64,000 nucleotides of DNA from Anaerolinea thermophila (GCF_020723905.1 NZ_DYHZ01000003.1:124001-188000); one strand, 5' to 3'. Positions 30,352-39,899 are shown, numbered from the stretch's first letter. The notes: generated from the sequence alone by a model not told the origin. Numbers and translations: made by a program.

Positions 30352-30557
30352 TGGGAGAGAGAAAGGGTGTCGGACTGATCAATTGCGGTGGGCGGTTCTT
30401 GAAATTCTGCCGTCATTTCGCGAAGTAGAATTGTCCCCCCCAGGGCTTTTTCCATCTCAGCCGTAAGGTCCAGGCAGGCTTGCCCTTTAACCCCATGAAC
30501 TCTCACTTCCACTTTCCCGTCAGGGAGAATCTGGACTTCAATCTCTTGAATTTCCAT
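30348..30557 (-). CDS. DUF2997-like small protein
   Basis: MEIQEIEVQILPDGKVEVRVHGVKGQACLDLTAEMEKALGG; sits between the DUF1257-like and radical SAM genes; ATGA-type overlap. Confidence 0.7.
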   Translation of the reverse strand: MEIQEIEVQILPDGKVEVRVHGVKGQACLDLTAEMEKALGGTILLREMTAEFQEPPTAIDQSDTLSLSQ

Positions 30558-30570
30558 GGTATTCCTCTTT

Positions 30571-30951
30571 TCAGGACTGCATTCGTCGGAGTAAAAGACG
30601 AATTTGTCCAGTTTCTTTTACTTCTTCTTCTACCAGGGTAAACCCTTGCTTTTCCAGTTTGGAGCGGGTCACGTGATATGCGTATCGTTGTTTCAATTGC
30701 GTTAGAAACTGGTCGCGCTGGATACCACGGACTCCAAACCAGTCGGCCACCAGTTCGTATCCGTTTGCGCCTTTCCGAAAACCAATGTCGTAACTTAAGG
30801 GCAAAGAGACGCGAATATCTACTTTCATTTTGCCAGCAAACCCTTTGATGGATAGATCTCCTTCCTGGTACTCCATTCCCAGGTCTTTCAGTGCCATGAG
30901 CAGGTATTCTTTCTCCATCAAAGCGGTTTGAATACGGGAAAAGTGAGACAT
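30571..30951 (-). CDS. DUF1257/Ycf35 family protein
   Basis: MSHFSRIQTALMEKEYLLMALKDLGMEY...GYELVADWFGV resembles Ycf35 (MSHFTRIKT...). Confidence 0.8.
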   Translation of the reverse strand: MSHFSRIQTALMEKEYLLMALKDLGMEYQEGDLSIKGFAGKMKVDIRVSLPLSYDIGFRKGANGYELVADWFGVRGIQRDQFLTQLKQRYAYHVTRSKLEKQGFTLVEEEVKETGQIRLLLRRMQS

Positions 30952-30963
30952 GGTCACATCCTT

Positions 30964-32553
30964 TCAGGTTAATCGTACAACAGGGAATTCCTTAAGGACA
31001 AGGCTTCCTGTCTTCAAATCACGAGCAGTAATGAGAAGCCGCTTGTTGGCATCAATAGTGAACTCCACATCAAAACGCGGTTCCCCTTGCACGCCAGGTG
31101 GATCGGCATCTAAAAAAGTCGGAGAATGCTCATTCATCCAGAACAAAGTACGTTCTTCGATTTCCTGAGATGTTAAAGGTGTCAGGCGTGCTCCTCCGTG
31201 AGTGTCAAAGATGAGTTCGTAGGAGGTTGAGTTTTGTGGACGCTTTTCCCCCACCTCAAAAATTGCAACACCCAGACGCGTTTGTCCATTATACGAGGCT
31301 TTCACAGAGATGCGAGAAACAGGTTCACGTGTTGGATAAGGCGTACCTTTTTTGACGATGGGATAATAGTCATAAGTTTGCTTTTGAGGGTTGATGTATC
31401 GAATGGCATAATCGTGCTGGATGTAATCATAAAAATCCACCCCGGCAACGAATGCGGCGGCACCACGCGCAACCGCATCCAGTGGTCGATTGAAAAACAC
31501 TCGTTCTTTCCCGAAAGATTGACGAAGTAGCCGCTGCACGCTGGGTATCTGACTGCTTCCTCCAACCATCAGGACGGCTTGAATTTCTTCTTCACGGTAA
31601 CCTCTTTCTGCCGCAGACTGGATGGCAGATCGGATGAGGTGATTCAATTGAACAAAAAAGTCATGCTCATCCAGCAGACTTTCAAATTGCTCGCGAGTGT
31701 ACGAGGCGCAAATCTGCAAATCCGATCCTGGTGGAGAGAATTCCAGAGAAGTGGTTTGGTTAGAAGAAAGATTTTCTTTAAGTCGCTGGCATTCAACAAG
31801 TAGGGCTGTGCTCCATGGACGTATACGAGGATCTCCATCGGTGAGCTGATTTTTCTGGAGAACATCCTGGAAAAGCCATTGATCAATTGTGGTGCCGCCA
31901 ATGTTCTTCCCCGACTTGCCAAGCACACGGCATCTTCTCCCGGTTTGTGCCTGATCTTCACTTTCAATCAGGATAACCGAGGCGTGCATGGTGCCGCCGC
32001 CAAAATCGAAGATCAAATATACATTTCCAGGTTGAATGTTGGCGCCGTAGCCAAGCGCTGCGGCAGAAGGCTCGTCAATAAGACGGAATCGAGGCATGCC
32101 CGCCTGTTCAGCCACTGAAACCAGCCAGTTTTCATAATGCTCAAAGGCTTCTACCGGAACGCTTAAGCCAACTTCTTCTTCCTTGAAGTCAATTTGTTGG
32201 TTTGCAAAGAGGAGAATGGTACCCAGGAAATCTTTTCCGGCGTCTTGAGGGGTAATCTCTCGATCCCCTATCTTAAACCGAATAGGACTTCGGTTGCTGA
32301 TATATTTTTTCATCCATCGCAATGTTTGTGGGGAGTCCTGTAAGGAGCGCTCGATAACCTGTTGTCCAATCCAAACACGAGAGTCTTCTGTGTAATGAAT
32401 CAGGGAGGGAATCACAGAGATGACTTCTTCATTTTGCACCTGAGAGAATCCATATTCTGGAATATGGAGAGGAATCCCCTGTTGGGTGGCTTCATCCCAG
32501 AGTGCCAGCACAGTATTGGAAGTGCCAAAATCAATTCCTAATCTACCACTCAT
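30964..32553 (-). CDS. Hsp70/DnaK-like protein lacking the C-terminal lid
   Basis: GRLGIDFGTSNTVLALWD, LIFDFGGGTMHASVI, VLMVGGSSQIPSVQRLL; ends after a beta-sandwich-like region. Start may be 32589 or 32553. Confidence 0.88.
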   Translation of the reverse strand: MSGRLGIDFGTSNTVLALWDEATQQGIPLHIPEYGFSQVQNEEVISVIPSLIHYTEDSRVWIGQQVIERSLQDSPQTLRWMKKYISNRSPIRFKIGDREITPQDAGKDFLGTILLFANQQIDFKEEEVGLSVPVEAFEHYENWLVSVAEQAGMPRFRLIDEPSAAALGYGANIQPGNVYLIFDFGGGTMHASVILIESEDQAQTGRRCRVLGKSGKNIGGTTIDQWLFQDVLQKNQLTDGDPRIRPWSTALLVECQRLKENLSSNQTTSLEFSPPGSDLQICASYTREQFESLLDEHDFFVQLNHLIRSAIQSAAERGYREEEIQAVLMVGGSSQIPSVQRLLRQSFGKERVFFNRPLDAVARGAAAFVAGVDFYDYIQHDYAIRYINPQKQTYDYYPIVKKGTPYPTREPVSRISVKASYNGQTRLGVAIFEVGEKRPQNSTSYELIFDTHGGARLTPLTSQEIEERTLFWMNEHSPTFLDADPPGVQGEPRFDVEFTIDANKRLLITARDLKTGSLVLKEFPVVRLT

Positions 32554-32572
32554 ACCTGTACCCGGTGAAATT

Positions 32573-35224
32573 TTAACCGATATCTTCATCTAGTAAGATA
32601 TCAAATTCTCCCGGTTGGATGGAAACGGGCTCTGCAACATAGATATCGTATTGGGTACGATATGTTAAAACCAGATCTAAAAAGGTGAGCATCCATTTGA
32701 GGTTGGGGGAAAGGTGAGGGCTTTTCCGGAAAGCACGAATGACTGTTAAGTCTTCGACAGTTAAGGTGGAAAGGGGGTGGTTTAGCCATTTCCATAAGAG
32801 AGGGCTACGTAAATCCCAAAAAGTAATCAGACGATGTTCGTGACCAATAACCAGAAATTCCCCTTTGTTAAAAACTTCTGCAGTTGTGACTTCGCCATAT
32901 GGCAGTTTTTCCATATTTGTTTTGAGCACTTGATAATTGTCGTCAAACCACAGAAGAGAGCCGTCTTTGGCAATTGTAAGAAATTTTCCCTGTTCCGTTA
33001 GATATTCGCAAAATTGAATAGGCGCATTCAAACTCCCTATGTAACGGCTAATGGAAAATTTGGGGTACAGTTGAATGGCGCCGTTTCTTCTGCCTACCAG
33101 TAAGGCATCTTCAGAAGGGGAAAAGGTTAAAACATTTGCCACGCCGTTTGCTTGTTTAAGTAATCTGATCTGGTTATAGACTCCAGAGAGGATCTCTTGG
33201 GATTGAAGATTCACGCAAAAAGGATATCGGTTGTTAATCAATGCTACGATTGAATGATCAGTATTGATTGCGGCGGCTCTGGGAGAGAATGCAATGGGAA
33301 ACCGGAAAAATGGTTGTGAAGGGTAATAATGAATGTTTCCCAAATAGAGGTCACTATTTTTGTAAACGAGTAAGAAACTTCCTGGATCAAGCGGAAAAAT
33401 CCCAACCGCAGCATTGGGATGTTCTCCAATTTTTTTAACCTGATTCTGAATAATGGAATATATTCCACAGGGCGTGTTACCTGTGCTTCGTTCTACAGCC
33501 ACCAGAGCATCTTGAGAGAGTGGTACCACTCTTGCAAGTGAATGCTCAAAACCTCGAATCCGTTCTTTAATCTGCGCCTGTTGAAAATCCCACAAAAGGA
33601 TTTGCCGGTTTGAAGTGGCTATGGCTATCAGATGGGTATTGGGGATGGTTGCAAAATCATTTACTCTTCCACCAACGTGAACTGTTGCCTGGTGGAGAAG
33701 CGGGGGAAATTCTTCATGGATTCTGGAGAATTCGGGTTCAGGCAGTTCTCTTAATTCATGGGTTAACTTCTGGAACAATGAATCCTGGGTGTCGGGTTTC
33801 CATTCTTGCTGTTTAAAAAGCAGGGACAGAATGAACATTCCATACGTGGGGGGGACCTGAGGCACGAGATGCCATAACTCATTCCACTGTTGGTGTTCCG
33901 AATAAATACGGATGGCTGTTTCTATGACTTCGGGTTGGAGAGAAGAAAATTCTCTCTGAATTTCGTGGATTGCCAGGATTTTCACCAGTGAGGGATGAGC
34001 AAGCCTCTGAATCTGGCGATGAATGCGCGAGCGCATATCTGGTGAGGAGGTTTGATAGAAGAATTGCATTAACCGCTGCTCGTAGTCAAACTGCAAATAT
34101 TCTTCCAGTTGATCCGTAAATAAAAGCAGGCAGGCTTGAAGTTCCGGTTTTGAACTTACAAAGCCAAAATCTTTCCAGAGTTCTAACGCTTGCTGATTCC
34201 CCTCAAGGGCTAAAGATCCTAAATGATCAAGATGCTGTTGAGGTAGTTTCTGTAGGAGGCGGCGTGCTTGGGTCTGGATTTCATGATCTTGGTCAAAACA
34301 AAGGGCCACTAACGCTTTCACGAGATGAAATGGAAAGTCATCAGTCTGAATTTCATTTCCCCGTTTCAGGGCTACTGTCAGCCAGACAAAGGTGCCAGGC
34401 TCGGGAAGAAATACCCCGCGTTTAATCCATTCTTCTAAGAAAACCGGTCGTTTCTTTACCCATGCATTAAAAAGGGAGTTGATGGTTTCCTGATTTCGCA
34501 GGAAAGGAAGAACGGATAACGCACGCTCACGAATCTCCGAGTCTTGATCCGTGCAGGCATGGAGTAATTCATCCAGCTGTGCTGGAGAGCAATCCATGAC
34601 TTCTGTCAGCCGGTTTGTCTTCAGGCAGGTGAGTATATAGCCTTTTTGTAAAGGTTCCGGAACATAGCGTGAAGCGCACAAGATTTCTTCAACGAGAGGA
34701 GTGCGGCTTTCTGCCCAGTAGGCGCAAAGTGCATTGATCGTGGCTTGTGACCGTAATTTAGCCAGTCCTCTGCGTGCAACCTCCGCTATGTGAGGATCTC
34801 CATCTTCACATGCACGAATTAAAGTGTCTAACAAATGAGGCTGGATCTGGGTGATTCGTTTGAAATCACCTTTCAATATCCAGGTATAAACAATCCAGGG
34901 AGAAGATGGTTCGGGAAATACCTGATTGGTAAGAAGAAGTTGAATCAAAAGCAGATCTCGCGATCCATACCATTGCTTCCACAGAGCCTGGATTCCTTGC
35001 TTATGGTGAATTCGTTTGACTGCTCGAGAGAGGTTTTTTAATAAAAGAGTGGAAGGTTTGCAGGCAAGAACTTTACAAAAAGCCAATACGGCTTGATCAT
35101 TTCCTTGATTGATAAAGGGAACCAGTATCCAGATCAGAAAGGGGGAAAGAAATGGAAAACGAAGACCAAGAGCCTCAATTCCAGAAAGAAATAGAGACGA
35201 TACCGAGTTAATAAAAGAGCCCAT
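32573..35224 (-). CDS. HEAT-like plus beta-propeller repeat protein (paralog of 27545..29785)
   Basis: HEAT-like repeats (LLHACTDQDSEIRERALSVLPFLRNQETINSLF); shared block LFTDQLEEYLQFDYEQRL; tail YDIYVAEPVSIQPGEFDILLDEDIG. Confidence 0.8.
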   Translation of the reverse strand: MGSFINSVSSLFLSGIEALGLRFPFLSPFLIWILVPFINQGNDQAVLAFCKVLACKPSTLLLKNLSRAVKRIHHKQGIQALWKQWYGSRDLLLIQLLLTNQVFPEPSSPWIVYTWILKGDFKRITQIQPHLLDTLIRACEDGDPHIAEVARRGLAKLRSQATINALCAYWAESRTPLVEEILCASRYVPEPLQKGYILTCLKTNRLTEVMDCSPAQLDELLHACTDQDSEIRERALSVLPFLRNQETINSLFNAWVKKRPVFLEEWIKRGVFLPEPGTFVWLTVALKRGNEIQTDDFPFHLVKALVALCFDQDHEIQTQARRLLQKLPQQHLDHLGSLALEGNQQALELWKDFGFVSSKPELQACLLLFTDQLEEYLQFDYEQRLMQFFYQTSSPDMRSRIHRQIQRLAHPSLVKILAIHEIQREFSSLQPEVIETAIRIYSEHQQWNELWHLVPQVPPTYGMFILSLLFKQQEWKPDTQDSLFQKLTHELRELPEPEFSRIHEEFPPLLHQATVHVGGRVNDFATIPNTHLIAIATSNRQILLWDFQQAQIKERIRGFEHSLARVVPLSQDALVAVERSTGNTPCGIYSIIQNQVKKIGEHPNAAVGIFPLDPGSFLLVYKNSDLYLGNIHYYPSQPFFRFPIAFSPRAAAINTDHSIVALINNRYPFCVNLQSQEILSGVYNQIRLLKQANGVANVLTFSPSEDALLVGRRNGAIQLYPKFSISRYIGSLNAPIQFCEYLTEQGKFLTIAKDGSLLWFDDNYQVLKTNMEKLPYGEVTTAEVFNKGEFLVIGHEHRLITFWDLRSPLLWKWLNHPLSTLTVEDLTVIRAFRKSPHLSPNLKWMLTFLDLVLTYRTQYDIYVAEPVSIQPGEFDILLDEDIG

Positions 35225-35239
35225 TTTTGCAGTTATGTG

Positions 35240-36727
35240 TTACTGTAGTGATCCAGATGCAGATTGGGCTCTCCCTTCACGGAGCCACCCCCTCAGAGCC
35301 TCAATAATTTCGCGTTGTGAAACGGATAAGGGCACCTGCCGTTTCAAGGCATGAAGAATATCCTCAGTGGTAAATTCCCGTTCTCCATCATTGAAACCGA
35401 GATACATGGCATCAATCACGGCTTGTTCAATTTCTGCCCCGACATACCCTTCCGATTGACTTGCAAGTAATTCCAGATCATAGTCTTCAGGTAAACGATT
35501 CCGCTTCTGTAGATGAACGGCAAAAATCTCAATTCGTTCTTCAAAATCGGGAAGATCCAGGAAGAAAATCTCGTCGAATCGTCCTCGACGTAGTAATTCA
35601 GGAGGAAGGCTGGAAATATCATTGGCTGTAGCCACCACAAATACCGGTGCGCTTTTTTCCTGCATCCATGTAAGAATATTTCCGAATACCCGCGTACTTG
35701 TTCCGGCATCAAGCCCGCCATGTGCCAGCGCTTTTTCCATTTCATCAATCCATAAAATGCATGGAGCAATGGTTTCCGCGAGATGAAGCGCTCGCCGGGT
35801 TCGTTCTTCCGATTCTCCAACGAGGCTGCCAAATAATGCTCCCACATCAAGTCTCAGTAAAGGCAAATGCCAGAGCCCACCAATGGTTTTTGCTGTCAGG
35901 CTTTTCCCTGTTCCAGGGATACCAATTAATGCAATCCCTTTGGGGACCGGTAAGCCGTATTGTCTGGCGCGTTGGGAGAAAGCCAGTTCCCGCATACGTA
36001 ACCATTCTTTTAACGCCTTTAAGCCACCAATATCATTTACGGTTTGTGTGACCGGGTAAAATTCCAGTGCTTCGCTTTCACGGATGATCTGGCGTTTTTC
36101 TTCTGTAACCAGATCAATATCTCTATCATCCAGCACCCCATCTGTCACAATGGCTCGGGCAAATACACGTTGTGCCTGAGAAGCAGTCAATCCAAGGGCG
36201 GCTTGGATTAATTTCTCTTTGCCCAAAGGCGTTAGATTCGTTCGCACGCCTGAATTTGAGGTTAATGAAATCAATACTTCCTGAAGTTCTTCTGCTTTAG
36301 GAAGGGGAAACTCTAAGATAACGATTTCGTCTCTGATTTCTTCGGGTACTTTAGAGACATGGGTGGTAATCAGGATCGTCTTTCGGGTGAACTTCAACCG
36401 TTGCGCCAGGTTTTTAAGTTTTCTTTTGATTTGGGGGTTATTCCATACTTCATGGAAATCTTTCAGGACAAAAACTGTTTGATTCTGGGGGTCGGCTTTA
36501 TCAATCTGTTCTAGGGCTGTCAGGGCATCTCGGGCAGTAGGTACAGGTTGATTGGATGGGGTGAGCCATTGAAAAAAGTCTGCTACATCCCATGTCAGAC
36601 ACGTTCTCTGACTTTTTTCACAGGCGTTCCGAATAGATTGCAATACTCTTTCTTCTTCGTTGGATTGAACGACAATCAGAGTAAAGCGTGCTCGAAAGTA
36701 AACATCTAATTGCTGGGCAAAGTTCAT
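35240..36727 (-). CDS. AAA+ ATPase, Ycf46-like
   Basis: ALIGIPGTGKSLTAKTIGGLW, FGSLVGESEERTRRALHLAETIAPCILWIDEMEKAL, RRGRFDEIFFLDLPD; N-terminal non-catalytic domain as in Ycf46. Likely start MNFAQQ at 36727. Confidence 0.88.
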   Translation of the reverse strand: MNFAQQLDVYFRARFTLIVVQSNEEERVLQSIRNACEKSQRTCLTWDVADFFQWLTPSNQPVPTARDALTALEQIDKADPQNQTVFVLKDFHEVWNNPQIKRKLKNLAQRLKFTRKTILITTHVSKVPEEIRDEIVILEFPLPKAEELQEVLISLTSNSGVRTNLTPLGKEKLIQAALGLTASQAQRVFARAIVTDGVLDDRDIDLVTEEKRQIIRESEALEFYPVTQTVNDIGGLKALKEWLRMRELAFSQRARQYGLPVPKGIALIGIPGTGKSLTAKTIGGLWHLPLLRLDVGALFGSLVGESEERTRRALHLAETIAPCILWIDEMEKALAHGGLDAGTSTRVFGNILTWMQEKSAPVFVVATANDISSLPPELLRRGRFDEIFFLDLPDFEERIEIFAVHLQKRNRLPEDYDLELLASQSEGYVGAEIEQAVIDAMYLGFNDGEREFTTEDILHALKRQVPLSVSQREIIEALRGWLREGRAQSASGSLQ

Positions 36728-36850
36728 ACAACTCCGAAAGGTTACTTTAATCGGGAAAGCCAGTGACAAAAGCAAAAGGGGAACAAACTTTGGATTTATT
36801 ATAATTGAACTTAGAGGTTGTTTTTACCCCATTGGATTTAAGGAGAACAT

Positions 36851-39019
36851 ATGGCTCTTCCAAGTGTGGATGCTCTGCGCCAATCTCATCGGCTGTTGGC
36901 AGAATATCGCTATGAGATTCTGCCTGTAGTACGTGGTTACGCCAATCGCACCCTCTACATCAATCTCAACGATATGCGGATTCTGAGTAAACCAGTGACC
37001 GAGGAAATGAAGAAAACCTTCACTGGCGGCAGAGGGTTTGGCTTATGGTTGCTCTGGAATGCCACCACTCCACAGACACGATGGGACAGTCCTGAAAATG
37101 AACTGATTATTACAGGAGGTCCCATTGGAGGAATTACGCAATATCCGGGTACAGGAAAATGTACCGTACTTGCAATTTCTCCTCTTACTCATACTGTTTG
37201 CGACAGCAATGGTGGTGGCTATTTCGGACCATACCTGAAATTTTCTGGATGGGACGCGTTGGAAATTCAGGGTAAAGCCGAAAGAGATGTCATTATCTTC
37301 ATTGATGGGGATGAGGGAATGGTTCGAGTGGAAGAGGCTCCCCTTGAGGTTCTGGACACCCACATTTTGAACCGTCAGTTAACCGAGATGTATGCAAAAG
37401 ATGAAGAAGATTGGCGTTCCATTTCGGTGATCTCGTCCGGTCAGGCGGCAGACCATATACCAATGTGTGGTTTGAATATCAGTTATTACGACCCCAAGCG
37501 GAAGGACATTCGCATCAAACAGGCTGCCCGCGGCGGAATGGGACGGGTTATGCGGGATAAACACATCAAGGCGATTGTGGTTCGCTACAGCCAGATGGGA
37601 CCTTTGAGCAATGGGCCTGCGAAACCGGAATTATTGAGAAAAGCCGGACAAAGAATTAACCGTGAAATAGCCCTGTTTGATGCCTCTCAAAATGACATGC
37701 GGCATACAGGTACTCCCTATCTGGTTGAGATCATGAATCGCTTTGATTTACTTCCCATAGAGAATTTCCGCTATGGTTCTCATCCAGAAGCCAGCCGCAT
37801 TAATGGAGAAGTGTGGAAGGCTCGTTTTGATACCAAGTACCCGGATGGATGCTGGTACGGCTGTACCATGTCGTGTGCCCACAGTGTACCGCATTTCCAC
37901 TTACGCACAGGGCCCTACAAAGGGGAACCCGTACGGGTGGATGGACCTGAATATGAAACCCTGGGAGCGATTGGGTCGAATTTAAAAATTTTCAATCCTG
38001 AAGATGTCCTCGAAATCAGTTTCTACGCAGATACATACGGGATTGATGTTATTTCATTAGGAAATTCTCTTGCATTTGCGTTTGAGTGTTATGAATACGG
38101 CGTTCTCAACAAGGACATTACGGGGGGCTTGGAACTGGTATGGGGTAATGCGGACGTAGCCCTGGAATTGATTCACCAGATGGCGCGCGGGGAAGGGTTT
38201 GGTGTCATTGTAGGGCATGGTGTTCGCTTTATGAAGAAATACTTTGTTGAAAATTATGGCGCCGATCCCCAACTCATGCAGGATATTGGCATGGAGGTTA
38301 AGGGGTTAGAGATTTCAGAATACATGTCAAAAGAATCTCTTGCCCAGCAGGGTGGCTATGCCATGGCAAACAAAGGCGCCCAACATGATGAAGCCTGGCT
38401 CATTTTTATGGAAATGGTTCATAAGCAGTTACCCACTTTTGAGGCAAAAGCAGAAGCCCTTCACTATTTCCCAATGTGGCGCACGTGGTTCAGCATTCAT
38501 GGATTATGCAAACTTCCCTGGAACGATATCATTCCTGAGAGTAACAAGACAGCAAAAGAACCACAAAAGGTGCCTGAACATGTGGAGAACTACACCTGGC
38601 TGTATGAAGGGGTAACTGGGGAACCCATTGACATTGATGGTATCATTCTCCAGTCCGAGAAGGTCTATAACTTCCAGCGTCTGTTCAACTTGCGTTTGGG
38701 ATTTGGAACACGTCAATGGGATCGCCCTCCATACCGGGCAATGGGACCGGTTACAGAAAAAGAATATACCTCGCGCCAGGAACGATACGATACTCAACTT
38801 CGCGAGTTGGGATTAGATCCGGATGGAATGACAATCGAAGAGAAAATCAAGGCGTTGAGGAAACAGCGCGAAGAACGATACGAACAGTTATTGGATGCCG
38901 TGTATAAACGTCGTGGTTGGAATTCTAACGGTGTTCCAACCTTAGAAACGGTTCGGCGCCTCGGAATTGATTTCCCTGAAGTAGTGGAACTGATTCAAAA
39001 AGCTTCTCAGGTTCAGTAA
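36851..39019 (+). CDS. Aldehyde ferredoxin oxidoreductase family protein (tungsten/molybdopterin)
   Basis: FTGGRGFGLWLLW, GPIGGITQYPGTGKCTVLAISPLT, DGCWYGCTMSCAHSV, GPEYETLGAIGSNL, GLCKLPWND. Confidence 0.9.
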   Translation: MALPSVDALRQSHRLLAEYRYEILPVVRGYANRTLYINLNDMRILSKPVTEEMKKTFTGGRGFGLWLLWNATTPQTRWDSPENELIITGGPIGGITQYPGTGKCTVLAISPLTHTVCDSNGGGYFGPYLKFSGWDALEIQGKAERDVIIFIDGDEGMVRVEEAPLEVLDTHILNRQLTEMYAKDEEDWRSISVISSGQAADHIPMCGLNISYYDPKRKDIRIKQAARGGMGRVMRDKHIKAIVVRYSQMGPLSNGPAKPELLRKAGQRINREIALFDASQNDMRHTGTPYLVEIMNRFDLLPIENFRYGSHPEASRINGEVWKARFDTKYPDGCWYGCTMSCAHSVPHFHLRTGPYKGEPVRVDGPEYETLGAIGSNLKIFNPEDVLEISFYADTYGIDVISLGNSLAFAFECYEYGVLNKDITGGLELVWGNADVALELIHQMARGEGFGVIVGHGVRFMKKYFVENYGADPQLMQDIGMEVKGLEISEYMSKESLAQQGGYAMANKGAQHDEAWLIFMEMVHKQLPTFEAKAEALHYFPMWRTWFSIHGLCKLPWNDIIPESNKTAKEPQKVPEHVENYTWLYEGVTGEPIDIDGIILQSEKVYNFQRLFNLRLGFGTRQWDRPPYRAMGPVTEKEYTSRQERYDTQLRELGLDPDGMTIEEKIKALRKQREERYEQLLDAVYKRRGWNSNGVPTLETVRRLGIDFPEVVELIQKASQVQ

Positions 39020-39040
39020 TTAGTTTGTTAGAAAACACAG

Positions 39041-39061
39041 GAGCGGGCACCATGCCCGCTC
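39041..39061 (+). terminator. Terminator hairpin after the AOR gene
   Basis: GAGCGGGC-ACCAT-GCCCGCTC then TCTCTTTAT. Confidence 0.75.
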
Positions 39062-39137
39062 TCTCTTTATAAATTACATAAAATTTTATAGTATGTTCTC
39101 GCAAACATTATGGTAAACTAATTGTCAAGAGGGTATT

Positions 39138-39533
39138 ATGGAAGAAGAGAATAAGAAAACTGTGGTGGTGTACATAGAGGATGATCTGGATTTGATCGAC
39201 CTCGTTACACGCATTTTAACCCCGCGAGGTTTTGAAGTGAAGGGGGCGCATGGAGGACAAAAGGGGTTAGACCTGATTTTCCAATCCCCTCCTGATCTGG
39301 TTTTATTGGATTTGATGATGCCCGGTATGGATGGCTGGGAAGTGTACCAGCAGTTGAAAGCCAACCCTGCCACGAAAAACATACCGGTAATTGTCATTAC
39401 AGCCAAGGCACAGGACATTGATCGTGTTCTTGGTTTGCACATTGCTAAAGTACAGGATTACATTTGCAAACCTTTCCGACCTCAAGAGTTACTGGATAGC
39501 GTAGACCGAGTTCTTCGAGAGGTGAAAGCCTAG
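39138..39533 (+). CDS. Response regulator receiver protein
   Basis: VVYIEDDLDLIDLV, LVLLDLMMPGMDGWEVYQQL, IPVIVITAKAQ, KPFRPQELL. Confidence 0.92.
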   Translation: MEEENKKTVVVYIEDDLDLIDLVTRILTPRGFEVKGAHGGQKGLDLIFQSPPDLVLLDLMMPGMDGWEVYQQLKANPATKNIPVIVITAKAQDIDRVLGLHIAKVQDYICKPFRPQELLDSVDRVLREVKA

Positions 39534-39899
39534 TTGCACGTTCGAATTGTTAATCATACTCATCCATACACCCCGGAAATTACAGCGAAGTATTGTGATC
39601 GCTTTTTTTGTCGTTTAAGAGGGTTGATGTTTTCGCCTTTCTTAACGGATACAGAAGGTCTCCTTCTGGTAGAACCCAGAGATTCTCGCATTGGTTCCTC
39701 AATTCATATGTTTTTCATGCGCTTTGATATTGGCGCAGTTTGGATTAATTCAGCCATGAAAGTAGTGGATCGAAAAATGGCTTACCGCTGGCAGTCCAAT
39801 TTAACACCTTGTGCCCCTGCCAGATTTATCCTTGAAATACACCCTTCTCAATTGAATCATTTTCATATCGGTGATGAAATTTCTTTTGAAGCGGTATGA
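39534..39899 (+). CDS. DUF192 family protein (TTG start)
   Basis: RFFCRLRGLMFSPFL...SSIHMFFMRFDIGAVWINSAMKVVD...ARFILEI; start abuts the stop of the response regulator. Confidence 0.8.
   Translation: MHVRIVNHTHPYTPEITAKYCDRFFCRLRGLMFSPFLTDTEGLLLVEPRDSRIGSSIHMFFMRFDIGAVWINSAMKVVDRKMAYRWQSNLTPCAPARFILEIHPSQLNHFHIGDEISFEAV

Noticed and set aside
36728-36850. TATAAT-like sequence in the divergent AOR/Ycf46 intergenic region
   Set aside because: AT-rich and palindromic, but no convincing -35 at proper spacing on either strand.
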